Translations under genes and position numbers: made by a program
Source of the DNA: Armatimonadota bacterium
GTDB lineage: Bacteria; Armatimonadota; Fimbriimonadia; Fimbriimonadales; Fimbriimonadaceae
Length of the DNA stretch: 64,000 nucleotides
Direction of reading: 5' to 3'
Assembly (NCBI GenBank): GCA_018268395.1
Contig: JAFDWQ010000005.1
Location: 283,939-347,938, forward strand
Part shown: piece after piece, positions 25,942-34,560 of the stretch
Layout: every line of letters starts with the position of its first letter
Numbering within the stretch: the first letter of the stretch is position 1
Notes under the pieces: generated by a model
What the model saw: the letters and a program-made list of their open reading frames with translations, nothing else
Told to the model about the DNA's origin: nothing
The model's database searches: none

Positions 25942-27011
25942 CGGCGCCCTTACGGATCCTCGAGGTCGGATCGGCCATGCCGGACGATTGGGGCGGGATC
26001 GAGCGTTATGTCGCCGTCTTGTCGCAATCCTTGGCCCAGGCCGGACACGACGTCGCGGTCACGGCTCCTGTGGGCTCGCCGCTCTTCCGCCGGGCCGGGG
26101 TCGAAACGATCGGGCTCTCGGTCCGCGGCAAATACGACTTCGCCGGTTGTGCCGGTTATCTCAGGCTGTTCCGGTCGCGGCGGTTCGACATCGTGAACAC
26201 GCACTTCTCACCGGACTACCTCATGCCCGCTTATGCGGCCCGCATCACGGGGCAGAGGGGGAGGGTTTTGACGCGGCACGTCGCCGTGACCCTGCGGGCT
26301 TCGCGCGTCAGGGCGTATTGCCGACTCTACGACAGGTTCATCGCCGTGAGCGGCGCCGTCCGTGACGACATGGTATCGGCAGGGTTCGGCGCGTCCTGTG
26401 TTTCGGCGGCCCATGCAGGAGTCCCAGCGTTGCGACCGTCGAAGTCAAGAGAGGACGCCCGGACAGGTCTGGGCATCGGCGTCGGTGCCTTCGCGGTGGG
26501 TTCGTTCGGGAGGTTGGTACCCGAAAAGGGCGTCAAAACCCTGATCGAGGCGGTCCAGAAGACAGGTGGCCGGACCGAGTGCCACGTCTTTGGAGACGGG
26601 CCGGAACGGGCCGCGCTCGAAAGGCAGGCAAAGGGCACTGCGACCGTCTTCCACGGGTACGTCCCGTCGATCGACGATGCGATGGCTGCGATGGACGTCG
26701 TCGCGATGCCGAGCGTATGGGTCGAGGCTCTGGGACTGGCCGTTCTTGAAGCGATGTCGGTGGGCCGGCCGATCGTGGCGTCGCGAACGGGAGGCGTCCC
26801 CGAAATCGTGGAGGAAGGGATCACCGGGCTCCTGACGCCCCCTGGGGACGCGGCCGCCCTCGCGGAAGCTTTACGACGACTCGATGCAGAGCCTGGCCTG
26901 AGCGCGAAGATGGGCGAAGCCGGAAAGCGGCTCCACAGCGAACGCTACACACCCGAGGCATTCGGCGAACGGATCGCGGCCGTCTACGCGACGGTTCAGA
27001 AGACGCCCTGA
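25938..27011 (+). CDS. GT4-family glycosyltransferase
   Basis: 357 residues, GT-B fold. N-terminal Rossmann domain (ILEVGSAMPDDWGGIERYVAVLSQSLAQAGHDV, with the glycine-rich acceptor loop), then the C-terminal nucleotide-sugar domain: SFGRLVPEKGVKTLIEA, HVFGDGPERAALE and the family signature PSVWVEALGLAVLEAMSVGRPIVASRTGGVPE with the E-x7-E motif. Retaining transferase that adds a sugar to a lipid carrier or polysaccharide; the acceptor is unknown. GTG start overlapping the previous stop (GTGA), so it is part of the operon. Its 3' end overlaps the convergent DUF1552 gene by 16 bp. Confidence 0.9.
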   Translation: MTAPLRILEVGSAMPDDWGGIERYVAVLSQSLAQAGHDVAVTAPVGSPLFRRAGVETIGLSVRGKYDFAGCAGYLRLFRSRRFDIVNTHFSPDYLMPAYAARITGQRGRVLTRHVAVTLRASRVRAYCRLYDRFIAVSGAVRDDMVSAGFGASCVSAAHAGVPALRPSKSREDARTGLGIGVGAFAVGSFGRLVPEKGVKTLIEAVQKTGGRTECHVFGDGPERAALERQAKGTATVFHGYVPSIDDAMAAMDVVAMPSVWVEALGLAVLEAMSVGRPIVASRTGGVPEIVEEGITGLLTPPGDAAALAEALRRLDAEPGLSAKMGEAGKRLHSERYTPEAFGERIAAVYATVQKTP

Positions 27012-28324
27012 AGCTTGCCCGTACTGTCCCCGAGTCGCTCGACGTTGACGCCCGCATAGTCGAGGACGTTGAGGAGCAGGTTCGTCATCGGCGTCTGCGG
27101 CTTGACGACGAGGTGCCGTCCGGTCTTCAATCGTCCGCCGGCTTTGCCTGCGACGAGGATCGGAAGATCGTCGTGGTTGTGGCGGTTGCCGTCACTGATG
27201 CCGCCTCCGTAGACGAGCACGGTGTTGTCGAGAAGGCTCGAAGAACCTTCCTTGACCGACTGCATCCGCTTCAGGATGTAAGCGAGCTGCTCGACGTGGA
27301 ACGTGTCGATCTGGCGTTTCTTTTCGAGCTTGGCGGCATCGTTCCCGTGATGGCTGATGTCGTGGTGGCCGTCGTTGATGCCGATCTCGCGATAGGGCCT
27401 GTTGCTCCCTTCGTTGGCGAACATGAGCGTGCAGACGCGGGTCAGGTCGGCCTGGAACGCCAACACCATCATGTCGCCCATGATCCGGACGTGTTCGCCC
27501 CGGTCCGAAGGGGCGCTCCCAGGGACTTTAAAGCCTTGGCCCTGTGCGTTCGCGTTGGCCTTTTCAAACCGTTCAAGGCGCATCTCGATCTCGCGGACGC
27601 CCTCCAGATATTCGTCGAGCTTGGACTTGTCCCGGGTGCCCAGACGGGACTTGAGGGACTCGGCCTCCTCTAAGACGTAGTCGAGGACGCTCCGACGGGT
27701 CGCTTGCCGCTCGGCCGAAGAGACCGCAGAACCACCCTCCGGACCTTCTCCGAAGAGCCGCTCGAACACGGCCCTAGGGTTGACCTCTTTCGCGTTCGGA
27801 GTGGACGGCCCCCTCCACGAAACGCTGGACGAATACGCACAGGAATAGCCGGAATCGCAGTCGCCCGCCAGTGCGCCCCGTTCGCAGCCCAGTTCGAGGC
27901 TGGCGAACTTTGTCGACCGACCGACGGCTTGAGCCGCGATCTGATCGGCGGACACGGCGACCGAAATATCGGCCCCGGACGTTTTCCGGGCTTGGACCCC
28001 GGTCAACCAGGTCGCGCACGAACGGGCGTGGTCTCCCGGCCCGTCCCCGTTCGCGAAGGCGTGCATCTGTGCAAGGCCGCTGACGACGTTGAGCGATCCC
28101 TGGACCTCCTTCAAGGGGGCTAGGATCGGTGACAGGCCGAGGGCGCCTTCGGCGGCGGGCGTCCAACCGGCCATGTCCACCCCGTTCGGAACGAACAGGA
28201 ACGCCGTCCGGACAGGGGCTGCCTTCGCTTGCGCGGCGGCGAACGGAGCCAGGGACTCAAGGGCCGGTAGGGCGACAGCGACCCCTACACCTTTGAGGAA
28301 CGTTCGTCGGTCGATCCTGCTCAT
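26996..28324 (-). CDS. DUF1552 exported protein
   Basis: 442 residues. Starts with a twin-arginine signal (RIDRRTFLKGVGVAVALPAL), so it is exported folded through Tat. The body matches the DUF1552 family (FVPNGVDMAGWTP, DHARSCATWLTG, SLELGCE, GGGISDGNRHNHDDLPILVAG), a member of the alkaline-phosphatase-like/sulfatase-like superfamily of unknown substrate. It pairs with the DUF1587/1592/1588/1585 protein just upstream, as it does in Planctomycetota and relatives. ATG at 28324 follows a GAGGTG; TACAAT lies just before. A GTG two codons earlier is an alternative. Confidence 0.9.
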   Translation of the reverse strand: MSRIDRRTFLKGVGVAVALPALESLAPFAAAQAKAAPVRTAFLFVPNGVDMAGWTPAAEGALGLSPILAPLKEVQGSLNVVSGLAQMHAFANGDGPGDHARSCATWLTGVQARKTSGADISVAVSADQIAAQAVGRSTKFASLELGCERGALAGDCDSGYSCAYSSSVSWRGPSTPNAKEVNPRAVFERLFGEGPEGGSAVSSAERQATRRSVLDYVLEEAESLKSRLGTRDKSKLDEYLEGVREIEMRLERFEKANANAQGQGFKVPGSAPSDRGEHVRIMGDMMVLAFQADLTRVCTLMFANEGSNRPYREIGINDGHHDISHHGNDAAKLEKKRQIDTFHVEQLAYILKRMQSVKEGSSSLLDNTVLVYGGGISDGNRHNHDDLPILVAGKAGGRLKTGRHLVVKPQTPMTNLLLNVLDYAGVNVERLGDSTGKLQGVF

Positions 28325-28352
28325 CGGCACCTCATTGTAGTCGGACCTTGGT

Positions 28353-30659
28353 TCATTTCGACTTCTTGGAGAAAGGATCGGACGCGACGACCGCTTTGAT
28401 CAGGGACCGGAACTTGTACCCGTCCTTTTCAGCCGCCTTCACGATGGTGTCCAGGTGACATCCGTCCTCGGGGCGCATGGCCCGGCCCGTGGCGAACGTA
28501 AGGAGCCTTTCGGCCAAGCTCCGGACGAAGTCCTTTTTCCGGCTCAGCAGGTGCTTTCGAAGCGATCTTGGGCCGTCGAGCTTCGAACCGTCGGGAAGCA
28601 CCGTCACCGGATCGATGTCGAAATCGCCGTCTTTCGTCCGCCATTGACCGATCGGATCGAAGTTCTCCAGGCTGAACCCCATCGCGTCCATCGCCCGATG
28701 GCAAGTGGCGCAGTCCGGTTTCTTCCGATGGGCTTCGAGCCGCTCTTTCATCGTCATCGTCGGTTTGAGGACGACGTCTTCTGGCAAGGATCCGGCGCCA
28801 GGCGGAGGCGGAGGGGGAGGCGTTCCGAGAATCTGTTCCAAGACCCATTTGCCCCGCTTGACCGGAGACGTGCGGTTCGGGTTACTGGTCGTCGCCAGGA
28901 CGCCGGCCATGCCCGTCAAGCCGCCTCGGGCCGGGTCGGTCCACTTGACTTTCCGGAACTTCGCGCCGCTGATTCCGGAGACTCCGTAGACTTTGGCCAA
29001 CCGTTCGTTCAGGAAGCCGTAGTCGGAATCCAGGAAGACCAGGACGCTCGCGTCGTTGGCGAGGGCGTCGAGGAAGAACGCCTTGGCTTCCTCTGCCATG
29101 TCCTCGCGCAGTTCGGGGCTGAAGCCGGGGAACAGTCGGGGATCCGGTGAGATTCCTTCGAGCTTGCGCAACTGCAGCCATTGCATGGCGAAGTCCTCGG
29201 CCAGGCTCTGAGACTTGCTGCTCAGCAGCATGCGGTCGACCTGTTCGGCCACGGTCTTAGGGTCTTGAAGCTTGCCTTGGGCCGCGAGGTCCAAGAGTCG
29301 GTCGTCCGGCGCCGAGGACCACAAGAAAAAGCTCAGGCGCGACGCGGCTTCGAACGGTGCGACGGCTTCCCCGGTCACGACCGGCGCTTCTTCTTTGCGG
29401 AACAGGAAGTGGGGCGAACAGAGGACGGCCGTCACGCAGTCCCTGATCGCGGATTCGTAGACTTTGCCCTTCTTGACCGACGCGTCGAACACGGACATCA
29501 GGCGGGAGACTTCGTCCGACGTCACGTCTCGGCGGTAGGCCCGCCTCATGAAAGCCTTGAGGTCGCGCGCCGGGGTTTCCCGGTCGCCGGGGCCGTTCGG
29601 TTTCCTGACGATCGGCCCGTTCGGCAACCTAAGGGGTTCTGCGGCCTTCTCGAACACGATCTTGCTGACGAAAAGGTTGCGGTCGCGTTGGTCCAGCTCT
29701 GGGTTCTTGGGATCGTAGTAGTCGTTCGGGAACGTGATCCAAAACGTGGCGTCGCGGTCGTCGGCGGTCAGCGTGAACGGGATCTGGTACGTGGTCGGTT
29801 TGTCGGGGCCGTTCCGGACGACGACGTCATCGAGGAGCTTGTCCCGGAAGGCGACGCGCATCTTTGCGGGTTCGGGCCCGGCTTGTTGCGCGTAGGCGTC
29901 GATCTTTGCCGTGTACTCGCCAGGTTGAAGGTGGGCCAAGGCGACCGTCGCCCGTCCGGCCGACGTAAACGCAAGGACGTCTTCACCCGTCGCTGCGACA
30001 CCCTGGGTCAGGGCCATTTTGTGGACTTCGACGGGAACGGAGACGGGGCCTGGGATCCGGACGGCGAGCGTGGCCGCACGCTCGGCGGCCGAGACGAGCT
30101 TTTCGACGTAGAGCGGCGACAAGGACAGGACGTCGCCGATGTTGTCGAACCCGCTTCCGACGTCGTCGGACGGGAAGTCCGTCGTGAGGTCGGTCTCGAT
30201 CCCCAACAGGTCGCGCAGCGAGTTACGGTATTCGGAACGGTTCAAGCGGCGGATCGTGACTTTGCCCGCGTCCGCGAGGTTGCAGTCGGACGACAGGACG
30301 CGTTCCGCCCATCCGACGACGACGTCGCGGTCCGTACTTTTGATCTCAGACGGCGGCGGCGGCATCGTCGCCGACTTCACGTTAAAGACGACCCGCTCCC
30401 ACTTGGCCCTTTCGGCAAGGGCGGATTTAGCCGTCCACGCTGTCGAGAGGTCGAGGCCCGCGGCGGCTTGGCGGCCAGAATGGCAGCCCGCGCAGTGTTT
30501 GGCCAGTACCGGTCGGACCTTCGTCCGGAACTCGGCATCTAGAGGGTCCTCGACCCGCGCGGGGGTCGCGACTCCCATGGCGAGTACGGCGACGGCCGTC
30601 GCGAATCCGGCACCGGACTTGACCCCGTTCGACCTGCCCTTAGACCGGACCTGACGCAT
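28353..30659 (-). CDS. DUF1587-DUF1592-DUF1588-DUF1585 protein with heme-binding motif
   Basis: 768 residues. Signal peptide, an N-terminal cytochrome-like motif CAGCH in FRTKVRPVLAKHCAGCHSG, then the usual string of family domains: DUF1587 (VTIRRLNRSEYRNSLRDLLGI), DUF1592 (FEAASRLSFFLWSSAPDD), DUF1588 (GLTGMAGVLATTSNPNRTSPVKRGKWVLEQILG, then CATCHRAMDAMGFSLENFDPIG with a second heme site) and DUF1585 at the end. Together with DUF1552 it forms a widespread, uncharacterised periplasmic redox pair. The start at 30659 has AGGG at 8-nt spacing; an ATG five codons earlier also exists. Its start overlaps the end of the upstream gene by 20 bp. Confidence 0.9.
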   Translation of the reverse strand: MRQVRSKGRSNGVKSGAGFATAVAVLAMGVATPARVEDPLDAEFRTKVRPVLAKHCAGCHSGRQAAAGLDLSTAWTAKSALAERAKWERVVFNVKSATMPPPPSEIKSTDRDVVVGWAERVLSSDCNLADAGKVTIRRLNRSEYRNSLRDLLGIETDLTTDFPSDDVGSGFDNIGDVLSLSPLYVEKLVSAAERAATLAVRIPGPVSVPVEVHKMALTQGVAATGEDVLAFTSAGRATVALAHLQPGEYTAKIDAYAQQAGPEPAKMRVAFRDKLLDDVVVRNGPDKPTTYQIPFTLTADDRDATFWITFPNDYYDPKNPELDQRDRNLFVSKIVFEKAAEPLRLPNGPIVRKPNGPGDRETPARDLKAFMRRAYRRDVTSDEVSRLMSVFDASVKKGKVYESAIRDCVTAVLCSPHFLFRKEEAPVVTGEAVAPFEAASRLSFFLWSSAPDDRLLDLAAQGKLQDPKTVAEQVDRMLLSSKSQSLAEDFAMQWLQLRKLEGISPDPRLFPGFSPELREDMAEEAKAFFLDALANDASVLVFLDSDYGFLNERLAKVYGVSGISGAKFRKVKWTDPARGGLTGMAGVLATTSNPNRTSPVKRGKWVLEQILGTPPPPPPPGAGSLPEDVVLKPTMTMKERLEAHRKKPDCATCHRAMDAMGFSLENFDPIGQWRTKDGDFDIDPVTVLPDGSKLDGPRSLRKHLLSRKKDFVRSLAERLLTFATGRAMRPEDGCHLDTIVKAAEKDGYKFRSLIKAVVASDPFSKKSK

Positions 30660-31188
30660 GTCGTTCGCCCTCATCGTGCCGCCAATCGAGTGTCCCGACC
30701 AAGCGGACCGCGCCGTCTTGGGCGTCGACTCCTTTCAGGCAGAACGTCCCCGGGAACTCCTCTACGTCTATTATGGGATTGATCTTGGCGATCTGTTGCT
30801 CGATGAGACCGTGGGCGAAGGGAAGGCTGACCGATTCGAGGTCGACGTACAGTCGACGTCCGTTTTCGATCCGGAGGCGGCACACTGCGGCGACGCGCGC
30901 GCCGAACGCGGCTTTCGCCGACGCTTCGATCTTGATCGTTCCGGCTTCCGAACGGACCGAGAAGCGGGAGACGCCTGCCGGGGCCTGGCCCTCCAAGAAG
31001 GCGGCCAGACTCCCGTCGCTGACCGTGACCTCGAACTTGCCGGGCTCGTCGAGGGTCAGCCCGAACGGTTTCATCGTAGCGGCGGCCCGGGCCGACGTGA
31101 GGACGACTTCGTCCAAAACGAGTCCGTTCGGTAACGTCACGGATTCGGCACGGGCCGCGAGTGACTCCAGCTTAAGGTCGTCCGTCAT
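30640..31188 (-). CDS. DUF2993 / LmeA-like lipid-binding protein
   Basis: 182 residues, no clear signal peptide from this start. The C-terminal half (HGLIEQQIAKINPIIDVEEFPGTFCLKGV) and the preceding beta strands resemble DUF2993/LmeA-type proteins, tubular lipid-binding folds related to the SMP/BPI group. Assignment is moderate. It lies upstream of the DUF1592 gene with a 20-bp overlap. TACCTT lies 7 nt before the ATG; a GTG 7 codons earlier is possible. Confidence 0.6.
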   Translation of the reverse strand: MTDDLKLESLAARAESVTLPNGLVLDEVVLTSARAAATMKPFGLTLDEPGKFEVTVSDGSLAAFLEGQAPAGVSRFSVRSEAGTIKIEASAKAAFGARVAAVCRLRIENGRRLYVDLESVSLPFAHGLIEQQIAKINPIIDVEEFPGTFCLKGVDAQDGAVRLVGTLDWRHDEGERHASGPV

Positions 31189-31195
31189 AGGCTTT

Positions 31196-31205
31196 AAGGT
31201 AGTGT
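31196..31205. promoter_or_regulatory. overlapping divergent -10-like hexamers
   Basis: Minus strand TACCTT (31196-31201), 7 nt before the ATG at 31188; plus strand TAGTGT (31200-31205), 6 nt before the ATG at 31212. The two hexamers share two bases, so the two polymerases would exclude each other, and both transcripts would be leaderless. Confidence 0.4.
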
Positions 31206-31211
31206 GCACCG

Positions 31212-32636
31212 ATGATCGCGCTCTTGGCCGGTGCGGCCATGTCGTTTGAGTCGCCTGACCTCCCCGATCTTCCGCGCGAGTTCCGTGGAGCCTGGGTCGC
31301 GACGGTCGCCAATATCGATTGGCCTTCCAGGCCAGGCCTAGGTGCCGACGCCCAAAAATCCGAACTCGACGCGTTGCTCCACGAACTGGCCGGACTGAAG
31401 TTCAACGCGGTCGTCCTCCAGGTCCGTACGAGCGGCGACGCCCTGTACCGTTCGGGTCGCGAGCCTTCGAGCTGGTTCTTGACCGGGTCTCAAGGCGACG
31501 ACATCGGATGGGACCCGCTCGCTCGCGCTGTCCAGGTCGGTCACCGCCTCGGTCTGGAAGTCCATGCTTGGTTCAACCCGTTCCGGGCCGGGCACCCGTC
31601 GCAAAAGGGCGGCTATTGCGAAGACCATATGTCCGTCGCTCGTCCGGACTGGGTCAAGCGGTACGGAAAGTACCTTTGGTGCGATCCAGGGATCCCTGAA
31701 GTGAGGACTCACGCCTTGGCGGTCATGACCGACGTGGTCCAACGGTATGACATCGACGGCGTCCATATCGACGATTACTTCTATCCCTATCCGGAGGGAG
31801 GCGCGGCGTTCCCCGACGGAGCGTCTTATGCTGCGTACGTCCAAGGCGGCGGTACGTTGCGCAAGTCGGATTGGAGGCGCGAAAACGTCGACGGCTTCGT
31901 CGAAACGCTTTACCGGTCGGTCAAGTCGGTGAAGCCGTGGGTCAAAGTCGGTATCTCTCCGTTCGGCATCTACCGGCCGAACGTTCCCGTGGGGATCGAG
32001 GCCGGGGTCGACCAGTACGAAGAGCTCGCCGCCGACGCCCGGAAGTGGCTCCGTGAAGGGTGGTGCGACTATATGGCGCCTCAGCTCTATTGGCGTACGG
32101 ACTCGACGAAACAGAATTTTGGCCGCCTGTTATCGTGGTGGCGTTCCGAAAACGTCAAGGGCCGCCATCTTTGGCCTGGGCTCTACACGAGCCTTGTCGG
32201 TCCGGAGACGAAGAAGTGGAGCCCCGACGAGGTCGTCCGGCAACTGGGCTTGATCCGAAAGGGCGCCCAAGGTTCCGACCCCGGAGAAATCCACTTCAGC
32301 GCGTCCAGTCTGAAAGTGTCGAAGCTGGCCGAAGACCTTAAGAAAGGGCCGTACGCCTCGACCGCGGCCGTGCCCGAGACGTCTTGGGTCAAGGGTCAGG
32401 TTCCGGTCAGGCCGCGGGCGTCGGCCGAGCGACACCGGGTGACGTGGGACGTTCCCGAAGGTACGCGGTTCTTCGAAGTGTGGAAGCGGACGGACGGGGC
32501 TTGGACGCTCGTGCGGATCGGTTCCGGACCATCGGAAGTCTGGCCGGCCGGGTGCGACGCGTTGGCCGTTCGTGCCGTCTCCCGCGAAGGCCGGACCGGG
32601 CCGTCCACCGTCGTGGTCAGGCCAAAGGCAGGGTGA
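31212..32636 (+). CDS. glycosyl hydrolase-like 10 (GHL10/DUF187) protein
   Basis: 474 residues. TIM-barrel family of predicted extracellular or envelope glycosidases. Visible signatures: FRGAWVATVANIDWPSRPGL, FNAVVLQVRTSGDALYRS, HAWFNPFRAG, RYDIDGVHIDDYFYPYP (the catalytic acidic pair region) and WCDYMAPQLYW. A C-terminal FN3-like region (about 395-474) follows. The N terminus is only weakly signal-like. The family is proposed to act on peptidoglycan-type or other sugars. It converges with the kinase gene, overlapping by 20 bp. Confidence 0.9.
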   Translation: MIALLAGAAMSFESPDLPDLPREFRGAWVATVANIDWPSRPGLGADAQKSELDALLHELAGLKFNAVVLQVRTSGDALYRSGREPSSWFLTGSQGDDIGWDPLARAVQVGHRLGLEVHAWFNPFRAGHPSQKGGYCEDHMSVARPDWVKRYGKYLWCDPGIPEVRTHALAVMTDVVQRYDIDGVHIDDYFYPYPEGGAAFPDGASYAAYVQGGGTLRKSDWRRENVDGFVETLYRSVKSVKPWVKVGISPFGIYRPNVPVGIEAGVDQYEELAADARKWLREGWCDYMAPQLYWRTDSTKQNFGRLLSWWRSENVKGRHLWPGLYTSLVGPETKKWSPDEVVRQLGLIRKGAQGSDPGEIHFSASSLKVSKLAEDLKKGPYASTAAVPETSWVKGQVPVRPRASAERHRVTWDVPEGTRFFEVWKRTDGAWTLVRIGSGPSEVWPAGCDALAVRAVSREGRTGPSTVVVRPKAG

Positions 32637-33867
32637 ACCAGAAGCGGCTCCCCTCGTTCAACCGGCTTTCGACCCCCGTTTTGCCTCCGTGGGACTCGAC
32701 GATGTGTCGGACGATGCTCAGGCCGAGGCCGGTGCCGCCACTGGCCCGTGACCGGGCCTTATCGACGCGGTAGAAGCGCTCGAAGATCCGGGGCAGGTCT
32801 TCGCTGGGGATTCCGATCCCGGTGTCGACGACCGTGAACTCGGCCGACCCGTCGACCCGGTGCAGGGCGACGTCGACCGACCCTTCGGTCGTGTAGTTGA
32901 CCGCGTTTTCCAAGAGGTTGAGCAAGACTTGCGTCAGCTGCTCTTCGCTCCCTGTCACGATGATGCCGGGTTCGATGTCCGACCCGGTCTTGATCCCCTT
33001 CCGCTTGGCTTTGGCCGAGATCTGCTGGATCGCCGCGTTCGCCGTCTCGCTCAAGTCGACCCGGCCCTGAGCGGGCGGTTTCGATTCGGCTTTCGAGAGG
33101 GCGAGAAGGTCGTTACTGATACGGGTCAGCCGGTCGATCTCGCTCATGACCTTTTCGAGATAGCGGCGCGAGGCTTCGACAGGGGCTTCCGGTTCGTCGA
33201 GGATCGTTTCGGCCATGGCCCGGATCGTGGCCATCGGCGTCCGAAGTTCGTGCGATACGTTGGCGACGAAGTCCCTTCGCACGCGTTCGAGCCGACGCAG
33301 GTCCGTGACGTCCGTGACCGAGACGAAGAAGTGCGACCGCTCCGGACTTTCCGGCCAGACACGGGCCATGCCTGTCTTGTCGTAGGGGCTCCCGAACACG
33401 ATTTCGAGCAAGGGAGGGTCCTGCCCTTGGGCGGCTGACTGGACCATTTCCGTGAGTTCCCGGCTGAAAGTCGCGGCAAGGATCGACCGGCTTGCCAGGT
33501 CGTTTCGGCCGAAGACCTGGTGAGCCCGCTCGTTGGCATAGAGGACGTCGCCTTTCGCGTCCACAAGGAAGATCCACACGTCGAGACCGTCGGCGAGTCC
33601 GTCGAGGGCCGCCCGGTTCTTCTGCGACTCTGCTTCGAGGAGGGCCGCCTTGGCCGTCAGCCGTTCGACGGTCGTCCTGCACTCGGCCGCCGACTTTCGG
33701 ACGTCGCGGAGAACGACCGTCCCGAGTACGGCGAGGACGGCGCCGAAGGCGAGTGCCGTTTCTCGCGGTCGAGCGAGACCGCCGAATCCGGAAGCGAACA
33801 AAAGCGCCGAAGCCACGAGGACGCCGATGGCGCACCAAGTTGCCGGTCTTTGTCTCGTTCGCTCCAC
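32617..33867 (-). CDS. PhoR-like sensor histidine kinase (orphan)
   Basis: 416 residues: two N-terminal transmembrane helices (about 10-55) with almost no periplasmic loop, a coiled segment, a PAS domain (about 90-190: DGLDVWIFLVDAKGDVLYANERAHQVFG), a HisKA dimerisation domain with the phospho-acceptor in VANVSHELRTPMATI, and a HATPase domain (NLLENAVNYTTEG, DTGIGIP, GGTGLGLSIVRHIVESHGG). The architecture is that of PhoR/KinABCDE-type sensors of intracellular or membrane signals. No response regulator gene is next to it. The start is a GTG. Confidence 0.92.
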   Translation of the reverse strand: MERTRQRPATWCAIGVLVASALLFASGFGGLARPRETALAFGAVLAVLGTVVLRDVRKSAAECRTTVERLTAKAALLEAESQKNRAALDGLADGLDVWIFLVDAKGDVLYANERAHQVFGRNDLASRSILAATFSRELTEMVQSAAQGQDPPLLEIVFGSPYDKTGMARVWPESPERSHFFVSVTDVTDLRRLERVRRDFVANVSHELRTPMATIRAMAETILDEPEAPVEASRRYLEKVMSEIDRLTRISNDLLALSKAESKPPAQGRVDLSETANAAIQQISAKAKRKGIKTGSDIEPGIIVTGSEEQLTQVLLNLLENAVNYTTEGSVDVALHRVDGSAEFTVVDTGIGIPSEDLPRIFERFYRVDKARSRASGGTGLGLSIVRHIVESHGGKTGVESRLNEGSRFWFTLPLA

Positions 33868-33885
33868 GTTCGTCCGGTTTCGATT

Positions 33886-34419
33886 ATGGTCGTGACAGAA
33901 TGGGAGTCCGTGTCCCGTTGGCAGAACTTCTCGATTTGGCGCGGACGGCTACCGCACTGGCGTGCGGACGGAGTCTGGTACTTCGTCACGTTCCGCCACC
34001 GGAGGGAATTGGACGAGGACGAGCGGGCCGAGCTCTTCACCGCCTTCGTCCGCCAACCGGCGTCGAAGTGGGAACTGGCGGTCCTGTGCGTCTTGCCTGA
34101 GGTGACGAACCTGATCGTCTCGTTGCCCGAGCAACGCAGCCCCGGCAAGAACGAGCTTGAGGACATCGTCGAGCGCTGCAAGACGAAAGCGGGGAAGGCG
34201 ATCGTCAAAGCCTCGGGGGAGAGGTTCCCTCCGTTCTATTCCGAAAGCTACGACCGGATCGTCCGGGACGAGGCCGAAATGGCGGAAAGGGTCGGGGAAA
34301 TTGCTCGTTCTCCCTACGAAGCCGGCCTCTGTACGGTGGAAGAAGAGTACAGGTTTCTATGGTCGACATGGAATCCAATGGAAGAGAACGATCCCTTTGG
34401 ACAGCAGACTTCCCCTTGA
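33886..34419 (+). CDS. REP-associated tyrosine transposase-like protein with lost HUH motif
   Basis: 177 residues resembling the Y1/RAYT (TnpA-REP) family: YFVTFRHRRELDEDERAELF near the start, WELAVLCVLPE in place of the usual W-x-L-x-A-Y-V-V-M-P, and the conserved SESYDRIVRDEAEMAERVGEI and SPYEAGLC, which match the usual catalytic-tyrosine helix (Q-x-E-S-Y-D-H-I-V-R) and NPVKAGL. The metal-binding H-U-H (normally PNHVHLL) reads PEVTNLI, so both histidines are gone. It lies divergently from the kinase, with no flanking REP-like inverted repeats recognised. Either a decayed or a domesticated copy. Confidence 0.75.
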   Translation: MVVTEWESVSRWQNFSIWRGRLPHWRADGVWYFVTFRHRRELDEDERAELFTAFVRQPASKWELAVLCVLPEVTNLIVSLPEQRSPGKNELEDIVERCKTKAGKAIVKASGERFPPFYSESYDRIVRDEAEMAERVGEIARSPYEAGLCTVEEEYRFLWSTWNPMEENDPFGQQTSP

Positions 34420-34560
34420 CCCTCATCGTCCTTCGGCCCGTAGAAATACTGGACTTCTCCTCGCAAAAATCCCGTCCACGGGACATGCCCGTATAGTCAT
34501 TCAAGGCCCGCGGCGACCTGACAGCCTGTGCGGAAGGGGAGCTTAAGGCCGGAGAACAAC

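Noticed and set aside
29181-30542. 453-codon plus-strand frame
   Set aside because: Antisense shadow of the DUF1587-DUF1585 gene, whose domains are all recognisable on the minus strand.
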